Position numbers and translations under genes: made by a program. This document shows positions 27,988 to 35,950 of a DNA stretch of 64,000 nucleotides, one piece after another. The stretch's first letter is position 1; each line of letters begins with the position of its first letter. This DNA comes from Endozoicomonas sp. ISHI1 (GTDB lineage: Bacteria > Pseudomonadota > Gammaproteobacteria > Pseudomonadales > Endozoicomonadaceae), in the NCBI RefSeq assembly GCF_024606225.1, contig NZ_JAGRPU010000003.1:177630-241629 (forward strand), written 5' to 3'. The notes under the pieces are model-generated. The model made no database searches. It saw only the letters and a list, made by a program, of their open reading frames with translations, and was not told where the DNA came from.

Positions 27988-29271
27988 ATGAATTTAACTA
28001 CTGACTATTTTAATGCGGCTCGAATGAATGAAATGAGCTCTATTAATAATATACTTACACCGGATAACACTGTCTCCAATATGACTGCTCAGGGAGATGG
28101 TGATCCCCTATGCACAATATGCCTGGAAGGTTTATTCGGCCCATATAATGTTACGATGCTGCATAAAGGTGATTATTCTTTGATGCGCCCTTCCGAAAGA
28201 CCTGGCAAACATTTTTTCCATAATAAGTGTCTGCGCGATTACCGCTCATCAAGCCCTGTATTTGACACCAGATGCCCTTCCTGCCGCACACCTGCCCTTG
28301 TTGCTGAAGACATCTCGTTCTCGCCCCTTGCCCACGCCATCGAGGCCGGTCGGGAAGAACAAGCTATCGAACTGATCGCCAATGGCGTCGACCCAAACGT
28401 TCTTCATTTAGGGAAGGGCATGGCCGCTATCCACATTGCCGCAAAAAACGGTAACCTGGAATTGATCCGCTCACTGCTAGACTATGGCGCTGATATTGAC
28501 CTGCAAGATAAAAAAGGCATGACGCCTCTACATCATGCTGTCAGTTACGGTGATGTTCAGGTACTAAAAATATTCCTGGATCGCAAAGCAGATATGAACC
28601 TCCAGAACAAATACGGTTGTACAGCTCTTCACATGGCTGCCGAGGCCCCTGAAAACCCCGAGTTATTTGACACCTTAATCGATAATGGCGCCTCCTTTGA
28701 TAAAACAGATAATGATGGGGCAAATGTCATGCATCTGGCAGCAGAATCAGGGCATGAGTGGGCACTGAAAAAACTGATAGCCAAACATGCCGACGTTAAT
28801 GTGGTTGATGAAGCTGAATACACACCTCTTATTCTTGCAACGTATGGTTCAAGCACCATCAAAGAACCTTTGAAGAAAAATGCGCCTGAACTGGCCAGGA
28901 TACTCCTTTCGGCAGGAGCCAGAATTGACCTTCACCCTGAAATCGGGTATTCCGCCTTTGATGCAATTGGGCAATGGAATAACCCTCTCCATATTGAGTT
29001 ACTCAAAGAACTACTCCCGGCTGGCATGACTGCCTTTGCCGATGTTAATCAGCCAGTTTGTTCCAGTGGACAAACTCTTCTTTATTACGCACTTCTGGCA
29101 AAAGATAAAGAAGCGGTTCAAAAACTCATTGCCAGAGGGGCCAAAGTTGATGCTCGCAGCATTGGCAATATCAACTTTTATTCTCTGCTAGACCGACTTG
29201 GCGAACAAAAACAAGCATTTGTTGAAATTCTTAATCAAGCAGGCAGTCATCAAAGCAAAGATGGGGAATAA
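27988..29271 (+). CDS. RING-like finger plus ankyrin-repeat protein, possible E3 ligase-type effector
   Basis: 427 residues from ATG 27988 (AAAGG eight bases upstream; ATG 27982 is also in frame). Residues below are numbered from 27982. A RING-H2-like finger lies at 44-101: CTIC (44, 47), KHFFHNKC (H77, H80, C83) and CPSC (98, 101). The third zinc ligand, normally Cys two before H77, is Gly. From about residue 108 there are seven or eight ankyrin-type repeats (for example GMTPLHHAVSYGDVQVLKIF and GCTALHMAAEAPENPELFDT). No signal peptide or membrane segment is seen. RING proteins recruit E2 enzymes for ubiquitin transfer in eukaryotes; bacterial versions are usually injected effectors. Function here is inferred. 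Confidence 0.85.
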   Translation: MNLTTDYFNAARMNEMSSINNILTPDNTVSNMTAQGDGDPLCTICLEGLFGPYNVTMLHKGDYSLMRPSERPGKHFFHNKCLRDYRSSSPVFDTRCPSCRTPALVAEDISFSPLAHAIEAGREEQAIELIANGVDPNVLHLGKGMAAIHIAAKNGNLELIRSLLDYGADIDLQDKKGMTPLHHAVSYGDVQVLKIFLDRKADMNLQNKYGCTALHMAAEAPENPELFDTLIDNGASFDKTDNDGANVMHLAAESGHEWALKKLIAKHADVNVVDEAEYTPLILATYGSSTIKEPLKKNAPELARILLSAGARIDLHPEIGYSAFDAIGQWNNPLHIELLKELLPAGMTAFADVNQPVCSSGQTLLYYALLAKDKEAVQKLIARGAKVDARSIGNINFYSLLDRLGEQKQAFVEILNQAGSHQSKDGE

Positions 29272-29338
29272 CAGCGTTTGAACTTATTCATCAGGTATTG
29301 GTCAAATTATCCAGACGACCCCGTAGCGAGGAGTCCTA
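29272..29338. other. Spacer before repeat copy 3
   Basis: Short spacer. At 29321-29332 it contains CCGTAGCGAGGA, which is also found inside the 163-bp repeat, so a fragment of another copy may have been here. Confidence 0.35.
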
Positions 29339-29501
29339 AGCAGCCTGTCGGACTTAAGGCTGTCCTACTGCGGTTGCAATAAATTGGTCTAAAAATTCCT
29401 GCTTCTTCGTCAAATAGCTCGCTATTCTCCTCAGAAGCAGAATTTTTTATCCTCAATTTCTTGCAATCCTCGCTACGGACGCTTAATTCCGACAGGCTGC
29501 T
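29339..29501. repeat. 163-bp palindromic dispersed repeat, copy 3
   Basis: Same orientation and length as copy 1 with a few substitutions (one in the right terminal repeat, TTAATTCCGAC for TTAAGTCCGAC). It sits 67 bases after the ankyrin gene. The flanking bases are CTA and TAAG rather than CTAG, so only the inner 163 bases are shared by all copies. Confidence 0.9.
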
Positions 29502-29606
29502 AAGTAAAACAGGCTCCTCACTGGCTCTGGTGCAGATGACGAGAAGTGATAACAAGGCATATCAGAAAATCAGCGCCGCCGTGGAGAAGAGTACCCAGAC
29601 TCAACC

Positions 29607-30410
29607 CTACTCAAGCATCATCAGAGCCGGATCAAGCCGGACATCGAACCAGTTTGCCCGCCAGTCAAGATGAGCGCCTGTCACTCTGCCCGTTGCGCCA
29701 ATAGCACCAATGACATCGCCCCTCTTTACTTTCTGCCCATCAACCACCTTTAGCTGGCTCAGGTGCAAGTAACTGGTGGTAATACCGAAACCATGGTCGA
29801 TAATGATCGTGCCACCGGAAAAGTACAAATCAGACTCAGCCAGCCGAACAACACCATTGGCCGGAGCTATTACCGGAGCACCCTCAGGGCCGGCAATATC
29901 CAGTCCAAAATGTGGTCTCCTTGGCTCACCGTTAAAAACTCTCTGACTGCCATAGACACCACTGACAGGCCCCACTGCCGGACGTTCAAAGCCGGCAAAA
30001 AAATCTTTCTGAACGGAATCAAACTGTCTGGCTGATTTAACCCGCTGGTTTTCACCCGATATTCGACCCAGCACTTTCTCCGCCGGGCTGACGTATTTGT
30101 GGGCAATACCATTAATTCGCTGAATTTTATAGTCTCGTTTTGATAATCCGATTCTGAGTTCTTCTTTTTTACCGCCCGGAGCGATCAACCGAATGGTTTG
30201 CCGGAGTTGAGCATCCCGTCCAAACCCGATGATAAAACGACCATGCTCAGATACTCTGACAGACCTGCCTTTGTAGATAACTCCGGTTCCCGGCTTCACC
30301 TGCCCTATATAAAAGCCCCCCTGAACCAGTTTCGACTTAAGAGAAACAACATCCTGGGCCATTGCCAATGGAAACACCCAGCAGGAAAAAAGCAACAGAG
30401 TTAATCGCAT
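29607..30410 (-). CDS. M23-family (LytM) peptidase
   Basis: 267 residues from ATG 30410, with GGAG five bases upstream; this gives a clean signal peptide MRLTLLLFSCWVFPLAMA before QDVV. A beta-rich N-terminal region is followed by the LytM domain (about 150-260): RRPHFGLDIAGPEG supplies the zinc His and Asp, TSYLHLSQL follows, and GAHLDW stands where most family members have HxH. The last His is therefore Asp, as seen or suspected in a subset of this family. It is probably a periplasmic murein hydrolase or a hydrolase regulator. Its last 28 codons are duplicated at 27713. Confidence 0.88.
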   Translation of the reverse strand: MRLTLLLFSCWVFPLAMAQDVVSLKSKLVQGGFYIGQVKPGTGVIYKGRSVRVSEHGRFIIGFGRDAQLRQTIRLIAPGGKKEELRIGLSKRDYKIQRINGIAHKYVSPAEKVLGRISGENQRVKSARQFDSVQKDFFAGFERPAVGPVSGVYGSQRVFNGEPRRPHFGLDIAGPEGAPVIAPANGVVRLAESDLYFSGGTIIIDHGFGITTSYLHLSQLKVVDGQKVKRGDVIGAIGATGRVTGAHLDWRANWFDVRLDPALMMLE

Positions 30411-30581
30411 AATGACTCCATGTCTGATATCACTACTTTTCAAACCTTATCCCAAACTGGTAGATTGGTATAAAGCTGTCAGGCTCAAGAGGTCTCATCC
30501 AGTTTGTATTTCCTGATAAACTGACAGCCAGACAGGATGCGACACTCTCAATATAAAAAGAATAACAGCAGGTACCCTATC

Positions 30582-30680
30582 ATGAACATGGACTACATTA
30601 TTCTAACCCTGTCTCTTTTTCTCCCCACCGTTTACGGTTTTGCTTTGTTACTGTCTCTGACTCTTGAGCCTGAAACCTGA
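30582..30680 (+). CDS. Possible 32-aa single-helix membrane peptide
   Basis: MNMDYIILTLSLFLPTVYGF followed by ALLLSLTLEPET: one hydrophobic helix with a short acidic tail, typical of small membrane proteins. The ribosome-binding site (AGGT, ten bases upstream) is poor. No homologous family is recognised. It could equally be a chance frame. Confidence 0.3.
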   Translation: MNMDYIILTLSLFLPTVYGFALLLSLTLEPET

Positions 30681-30704
30681 TCGTCAACCACCTGCGGAGC
30701 GCTC

Positions 30705-30761
30705 ATGCCCACTGAAGTCATTTTCGATTTGCTGAACAAATTGCTCAGCAAATCGAAGTGA
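30705..30761 (+). CDS. Possible 18-aa peptide overlapping a hairpin
   Basis: Reads MPTEVIFDLLNKLLSKSK, an amphipathic helix, with GGAG five bases before the ATG. Its second half is the perfect hairpin at 30723-30757, so translation would melt that structure, as in leader peptides. It could also be coincidental. Confidence 0.28.
   Translation: MPTEVIFDLLNKLLSKSK
30723..30757. promoter_or_regulatory. Perfect 13-bp hairpin
   Basis: TTCGATTTGCTGA at 30723-30735 and TCAGCAAATCGAA at 30745-30757 with a 9-base loop. On the minus strand it is followed by AATGACTTC, so it is not a classic terminator in either direction. Confidence 0.6.
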
Positions 30762-30980
30762 TAAGCACACAAAGCCTGCCCCCCTTTCAGATGCACTGTT
30801 TTCACCTTTAGCCCTTAAGAACAAAGAATTTCAGCTGATTTGTCAGGAATTCATGCGGACCACTGGCAGAAAAGACATTCTCATCGTATGTTGTAATCAG
30901 CTTTGTGAAAAACAGATCTCTTTTAGCCAGTGAGAAAGTGACCTGTTTTCGGTCATAACTCTAAAAAAGAACGAGCACTG

Positions 30981-32141
30981 ATGAAGGACATAGCCCTCCT
31001 GAAAAATCATCCTGCGGCCCTTTTCGGAATGTTTCTCTGGGGGCTGGCCGTAATTCTGATCTTTGTCAAAGTCGCCCTGGAACCGGGTCAGCACACCGTG
31101 CTGGACAGCTACCTGCTCGGCGCTGATCGGTGGATCGACCGGGTAAAGCTCTACTCGGGACCAGGAGGTTTCATCTATACCCCCACCTTTGCCGTACTTT
31201 TTGTACCGATCACCAAACTGCCCATATTTCTCGCTGACCTGCTCTGGCGTTTGTTTATCATAGGTCTTTATGCCTGGGCCAGCCTGAGACTGCTGAGGCA
31301 TTTTCAGGAATATTCCGGGGAAACCCTCTTTAACAGGTTTGGATTATTCAGTCTGATTGCCGTTCCCATTGCTTTCTCTGGCTTTAGAAACGGGCAAGTG
31401 AATGTGATCCTCATTGCAGCCATGATGCTGGTGATCAGCCAGATTATAGAGAAGCGCTGGAACTCGGCAGCCCTGATTCTGGCTCTGATCATGAGCCTGA
31501 AACCGACCTTTATTGTCTTCTTCCTGCTGGTAACCACACTGTTCAGGCCTTTCTGGCTAAGAGTACCGTTGATGCTATTGGCATTTCTGTCACTGCCTCT
31601 GGTGTTTGGTGGCCTGGATTATGGACTCGAACAGTACAACAACTTTCTTGAGATGGCCGACTCAGCCGTTGACCGGGGAGTGACAACACCTAACTGGGCC
31701 AGTTTCTTCAACATTCCCATGCAACTTTTCAACTACTCTGTCCCGGAAAACCTGCAGAACATTTTGAAAATCATTCTGGCAGCCATGACCTGGGCCGTTT
31801 GCTTTTATGCCATTGTCCGTCATGGTACCAGGACTGGCCTGATCTATTTATTGAGTTTTGCTGCTTGCTATCACGTTATGTTCAACCCCAGAAGCGTTAA
31901 TACCGATTATATTATTCTTGGCTCGGTTCTGGCCTTTTGGTTTACTGCTGCAACCTGCCAGTGGAGAGATAAAGCCCTGGCATGGACAACCGGTTTAATT
32001 GCCCTCGGTGTTCTCTTTGCTTTTGATATTTCAAGGACGTTGGTCACAGACGCCACCAGTTGGTTCAATCCTTTGATGGCTGCCGTTTTCACCGGTGTCC
32101 TGATCTGGCAATTGAGCAGTAAAAGGGTATTTGCACCCTGA
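30981..32141 (+). CDS. GT87 (DUF2029) polyprenol-linked glycosyltransferase-like membrane protein
   Basis: 386 residues with ten or more hydrophobic helices. The family features are an early periplasmic loop containing DRVKLYSGPGGFIYTPTFAV, the FSGFRNGQVNVILIAAMMLV segment around the NGQVN motif, and ALIMSLKPTFIVFF. GT87 enzymes, such as mycobacterial mannosyltransferases, use polyprenyl-phosphate sugars on the periplasmic side. The acceptor and sugar are unknown here. It stands alone and is followed by a bidirectional terminator. Confidence 0.8.
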   Translation: MKDIALLKNHPAALFGMFLWGLAVILIFVKVALEPGQHTVLDSYLLGADRWIDRVKLYSGPGGFIYTPTFAVLFVPITKLPIFLADLLWRLFIIGLYAWASLRLLRHFQEYSGETLFNRFGLFSLIAVPIAFSGFRNGQVNVILIAAMMLVISQIIEKRWNSAALILALIMSLKPTFIVFFLLVTTLFRPFWLRVPLMLLAFLSLPLVFGGLDYGLEQYNNFLEMADSAVDRGVTTPNWASFFNIPMQLFNYSVPENLQNILKIILAAMTWAVCFYAIVRHGTRTGLIYLLSFAACYHVMFNPRSVNTDYIILGSVLAFWFTAATCQWRDKALAWTTGLIALGVLFAFDISRTLVTDATSWFNPLMAAVFTGVLIWQLSSKRVFAP

Positions 32142-32150
32142 GAAAAAAGC

Positions 32151-32175
32151 AAAAGGCCGCTAAAACGGCCTTTTT
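32151..32175. terminator. Bidirectional terminator
   Basis: AAAAGGCCG/CGGCCTTTTT with a 6-base loop lies between the convergent GT87-type gene and the ABC permease gene. U-tracts exist in both directions. Confidence 0.93.
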
Positions 32176-32186
32176 GTCAGTGACGC

Positions 32187-33146
32187 TTAACCTTTATAGA
32201 GCTTGGGATTGAGCACGTCCCTCAGCCAATCACCCAGCAGGTTAATCACCAGAACCAGTGTGACCAGGATGACACCTGGAATAACCGTAATCCACCAGCT
32301 ACCAGAGAAAATATACTCAAAGCCACTTGAGATCAGCGAGCCCAATGAAGGTTCCGACACAGGCATCCCCAGCCCCAGGAAAGACAGGGCGGCTTCACTG
32401 ATAATGGCGTTGGCAATCTGGACGGTTGAGATAACCAGAATGGGAGACAGACAATTTGGCAGAATATGACGGAACATAATACGTCCTGAGCCAAAGCCCA
32501 TGACTTTGGCAGCCTCGACATATTCCTTCTTTTTCTCAGCCAGAACCGACGCACGAATGGTACGGGCATACTGTGGCCATTCTGCGATACCAATCACCAG
32601 AATCAACATCCACATTGCCAGCTTGCTGTACAACTCTGACCCAAAGGACGCCTGAAACACAGCCAACACGACAATGGCTACCATCATAGTGGAGAACGAC
32701 AGCTGAATATCCGCCATCCGCATCAGGAAGTTATCAACTCGCCCACCCGCGTAGCCAGCCGTCAAACCAATAACAATGCCCAACAACGCCTGTAGAAGGA
32801 CCGCAAAGAAACCGATGGTAATGGAGATTCTGGCACCATAAAGAATGGTACTCAGCATATCCCGGCCCTGTGAGTCTGTTCCCAACAGGAATCGCTCATC
32901 GCCCTCTTCACTCCAGGACGGCGCTATCTCGGAATCCATAATATCAATGGTAGAGAGATCATAAGGATTCGTCGGAGCAATAACCGGTGCCAGCAAGGCA
33001 GCAGCGACCATAACAGTCAATATAAAAGCAGCCAACATAGCCAGACGGTCATTGACGAAACTGTGCCAGATATTGGACTGACGAATCTTTTGCCAGGTAG
33101 AAGGCACCTCTTGTGCGCTTACTTCATTCATGGGCAACTCACTCAT
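32187..33146 (-). CDS. Peptide/glutathione-type ABC permease, DppC/GsiD-like
   Basis: 319 residues with six membrane helices. The long loop SEIAPSWSEEGDERFLLGTD followed by SQGRDMLSTILYGARISI is the OppC/DppC N-terminal signature. The ATPase-contact loop is EAAKVMGFGSGRIMFRHILP. It is the last gene of a four-gene minus-strand operon (ATPase, binding protein, permease B, permease C), the same order as gsiABCD. It overlaps the preceding permease gene by four bases. Confidence 0.92.
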   Translation of the reverse strand: MSELPMNEVSAQEVPSTWQKIRQSNIWHSFVNDRLAMLAAFILTVMVAAALLAPVIAPTNPYDLSTIDIMDSEIAPSWSEEGDERFLLGTDSQGRDMLSTILYGARISITIGFFAVLLQALLGIVIGLTAGYAGGRVDNFLMRMADIQLSFSTMMVAIVVLAVFQASFGSELYSKLAMWMLILVIGIAEWPQYARTIRASVLAEKKKEYVEAAKVMGFGSGRIMFRHILPNCLSPILVISTVQIANAIISEAALSFLGLGMPVSEPSLGSLISSGFEYIFSGSWWITVIPGVILVTLVLVINLLGDWLRDVLNPKLYKG

Positions 33147-34123
33147 TGGCTGCCTCCTGCCAGTTTTACAGTTGGATTAATCAGGCCATAGATCAGATCG
33201 ACCAGGGTATTCACCACCACAAAGATGCCACCGACGACGATCAGATAAGCAACAATCAGGGGAGTATCAACACGGTTTACCGCTTCCAGAAACATGAAGC
33301 CCATGCCGGGCCACTGAAAGACGGTCTCTGTCAGGATGGTATAGGCGACCATGGTTCCAATCTGGACACCCCCCACCGTAATAACAGGCAACATGGTGTT
33401 CTTCAGAGCGTGCAGGAAGTAAACACGTGCTTTCTGCAGACCTTTCGCTTTCGCAAATTTCACATACTCGCTGTGCAGGGTTTCCACCATCTCTGAGCGA
33501 ATCAAACGAATAAACAGAGGTAACATGATACTGGCCAGAGAAACAGACGGCAGAATCAGATGTAACCAGCCACTTTTGCTCAGGAAGCCGGTTTCCCAGC
33601 TACCAAAGACGTGGGTTAACTCACCTCGTCCGTAGGAAGGCAGCCACCCCAACTCAATGGAAAACAGATAAATACTGAATATTGCAGTCAGGAAAACAGG
33701 GACAGAAATACCCAAAATACTGACTCCGAGAATCAACTTGGACAAAAAACTGTTCGGACGTATGGCACTATAAACACCTGCTGGAATGGAGATCAAAATA
33801 ATCAGCAGGGTGGCACTGAATACCAGCTCAAGCGTCGCTGGCAACTTATCCATAATGACTTCCAGAGCGGGCTCTTTAAAGAAGTAAGAGGTTCCCAGAT
33901 CCCCCTGGACCGCCCTGGACATAAAGCGACCATATTGCACCAGGAAAGGATCGTTCAGGCCCAGTTCATCACGCAGCACCTCCCGTTCAGCTTCTGACAC
34001 GGACTGGCCCACCATCTCTCTGAGAGGATCACCCAGATTATCCTGGATGGAAAAACTGATCAGGCTGATGACAAACATCACCACCAGACCCTGCACCAGC
34101 CTCCTGAATAAAAATAACAACAT
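33143..34123 (-). CDS. Peptide/glutathione-type ABC permease, DppB/GsiC-like
   Basis: 326 residues, six helices. The start LFLFRRLVQGLVVMFVISLI and the first cytoplasmic turn with GDPLREMVGQSVSEAEREVL belong to OppB/DppB permeases. The conserved ATPase-contact region reads YVKFAKAKGLQKARVYFLHA, followed by LKNTMLPVITVGG. It would form the heteromeric channel with the downstream permease. It follows the binding-protein gene by 129 bases. Confidence 0.92.
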   Translation of the reverse strand: MLLFLFRRLVQGLVVMFVISLISFSIQDNLGDPLREMVGQSVSEAEREVLRDELGLNDPFLVQYGRFMSRAVQGDLGTSYFFKEPALEVIMDKLPATLELVFSATLLIILISIPAGVYSAIRPNSFLSKLILGVSILGISVPVFLTAIFSIYLFSIELGWLPSYGRGELTHVFGSWETGFLSKSGWLHLILPSVSLASIMLPLFIRLIRSEMVETLHSEYVKFAKAKGLQKARVYFLHALKNTMLPVITVGGVQIGTMVAYTILTETVFQWPGMGFMFLEAVNRVDTPLIVAYLIVVGGIFVVVNTLVDLIYGLINPTVKLAGGSQ

Positions 34124-34252
34124 AAAAAACCCTGCAGCGTTTTATACTTGCGAAAATGCCGCTCCACTCAGATGACGACACAGACTGATCAGAGGTAATG
34201 ATCGATCAGAAAAAAACCAAAAAAGGACCGGTATGAGCCGGCCCTGTGACGA

Positions 34253-35812
34253 TTACTTCTCGCTAACGACCAGGTCAGCCAGGTATGGGAAGTTCATGAT
34301 GTTAACCACTTCTTCAGCTTTAACACCTTTACGGGCGCCCCAGGCCAGGTTCTCCCAGTGCAAAGGAACATAGGCTGCTTCCTGGTACAGTTCCTTCTCA
34401 ACTTCCTGCAGCAGCTTGGCGCGCTTGTCCAGGTTTGTTTCAGTACCTGCTGCTTTAACCAGCTTATCGACGGACTCGTTGCAGTAGTTACCACTGTTGT
34501 ACTGACCCCAGCCTGTGCTGGCATCAGCACAGGCAGTGGTGTATTCAGTCATGTTGGCGGAATCTTCAGTATCAGAGTGCCAGCCGATCATCATGATGTC
34601 GGCAGCACGTTCATCAAATGCTGGCCAGTACTGCGCCTTGGGCATGGTTTTCAGGTCAACCTTGATGTTAATACGCTCCAACATGCTGGCCACCGTCTGG
34701 GCAATCTTGGCATCGTTAATGTAACGGTTATTTGGCGCCATCATGGTGACAGAGAAGCCATCTTCATAACCTGCTTCTTTCATCAGCTGTTTGGCTTTCT
34801 TCAGGTCGTAACGCGGTTCCAGTTCATCAACATAACCTGCGTAACCTTCAGGCCCCTGCTGACCGGCAGCCTCGGCAAAGCCCTTCATAATCTTTTTAAC
34901 AATGCCTTCATTGTTGACAGCATGAACGATGGCCTGACGAACTCGCTTGTCCTGGAATGCTTCAACACGATCCTGATTCAGCTGGAAAGAAATCAGACGG
35001 GAACCGGTCAGGGTGATCAGTTCAGCATCGCCAGAACGCTTGATACGCTCATGATCATTTGGGGGCACCGGGTAGATAAAGTCCACACCACCGGACAACA
35101 AAGCGGCAACACGTGTCGCATTTTCCTTGATCGGCGTCAGTGTGATGTTATCAACGTTACCCGGAGACTGCTTGTCCCAGTATCCATCAAAACGTTCATA
35201 TTCCAGCTTCACGCCTTGCTGACGCTCACTGACGACGTAAGGTCCGGTACCAGAAATGTGACGGGAAGCAAAACTATCACCGTGCTTCACGATCAGTCCC
35301 TTATCACGGCCTTTATCATCTTTTCCGCTGTAGAACTGGCTATCCATCGGGAAGATGTAGGTAGCAGAGTTCAAAACCAGTGGATAAGGCTGCTTGGTCA
35401 CCAGATCAAAGGTGTAGTCGTCGATCACTTTCAGCTCGGCGAACGGCGCGAAGATCGCTTTGTAGTCCGCGCTGTTAACCATACGATCGTAGGTCCACTT
35501 CACGTCTTTGGCGGTCAATGTGTTACCAGAATGGAACTTGACACCTTTTCTCAGGGTAAAGCGCATGGTCAGGTCATCGACACGCTCCCACTTCTCGGCC
35601 AGACGAGGCTCAAAACTCAGGTCCTGATTCCAGCGAATCAGTGGATCAAAGGACATATGCGCCATCTGCAGGGTACCGCCTGACAGCTGCTCATACGGGT
35701 CCAGAGATACAGGGTCAGCGTCGTAAGCAATCTTCAGGGAAGCAGCCTGTACACTCATTGCTAATGTAGAAGCCAGAGCAACTCCGGCCAGTGACTTGAT
35801 CATTTTTTTCAT
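34253..35812 (-). CDS. Family 5 extracellular solute-binding protein (GsiB/DppA-like)
   Basis: 519 residues from ATG 35812 (AGAGGG seven bases upstream). A signal peptide (MKKMIKSLAGVALASTLAMS, cleavage after VQA) leads to the periplasm. The mature start LKIAYDADPVSLDPYEQLSG, FTLRKGVKFHSGNTLTAKDV and GTGPYVVSERQ are hallmarks of the peptide/nickel/glutathione binding proteins. Aspartate/arginine positions for substrate termini cannot be judged by eye. Operon order suggests a glutathione or oligopeptide substrate. The antisense frame of 441 codons over it is a shadow. Confidence 0.93.
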   Translation of the reverse strand: MKKMIKSLAGVALASTLAMSVQAASLKIAYDADPVSLDPYEQLSGGTLQMAHMSFDPLIRWNQDLSFEPRLAEKWERVDDLTMRFTLRKGVKFHSGNTLTAKDVKWTYDRMVNSADYKAIFAPFAELKVIDDYTFDLVTKQPYPLVLNSATYIFPMDSQFYSGKDDKGRDKGLIVKHGDSFASRHISGTGPYVVSERQQGVKLEYERFDGYWDKQSPGNVDNITLTPIKENATRVAALLSGGVDFIYPVPPNDHERIKRSGDAELITLTGSRLISFQLNQDRVEAFQDKRVRQAIVHAVNNEGIVKKIMKGFAEAAGQQGPEGYAGYVDELEPRYDLKKAKQLMKEAGYEDGFSVTMMAPNNRYINDAKIAQTVASMLERINIKVDLKTMPKAQYWPAFDERAADIMMIGWHSDTEDSANMTEYTTACADASTGWGQYNSGNYCNESVDKLVKAAGTETNLDKRAKLLQEVEKELYQEAAYVPLHWENLAWGARKGVKAEEVVNIMNFPYLADLVVSEK

Positions 35813-35950
35813 TATTTTACCCTCTGGGCAGGTCAACAAACGTTTTTATACTTTTTTCAGAAACAACTTTTCTGTGAAAAATTTTCCGGGACAAAAAATA
35901 AAACTGATTCTGCGCACACGGCAACGAATAGACACCCGATCCATATGTCA

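Larger units (their letters stand above)
30411..30980. other. Intergenic region with two tiny ORFs and a hairpin
   Basis: 570 bases between the M23 gene and the GT87-type gene. Apart from the two tiny frames and the 13-bp hairpin listed separately, nothing recognisable was seen. Confidence 0.5.

Noticed and set aside
34358..35683. 441-codon plus-strand frame
   Set aside because: Long only because the codon bias of the binding-protein gene on the other strand avoids stops in this frame; the product has no recognisable domain.
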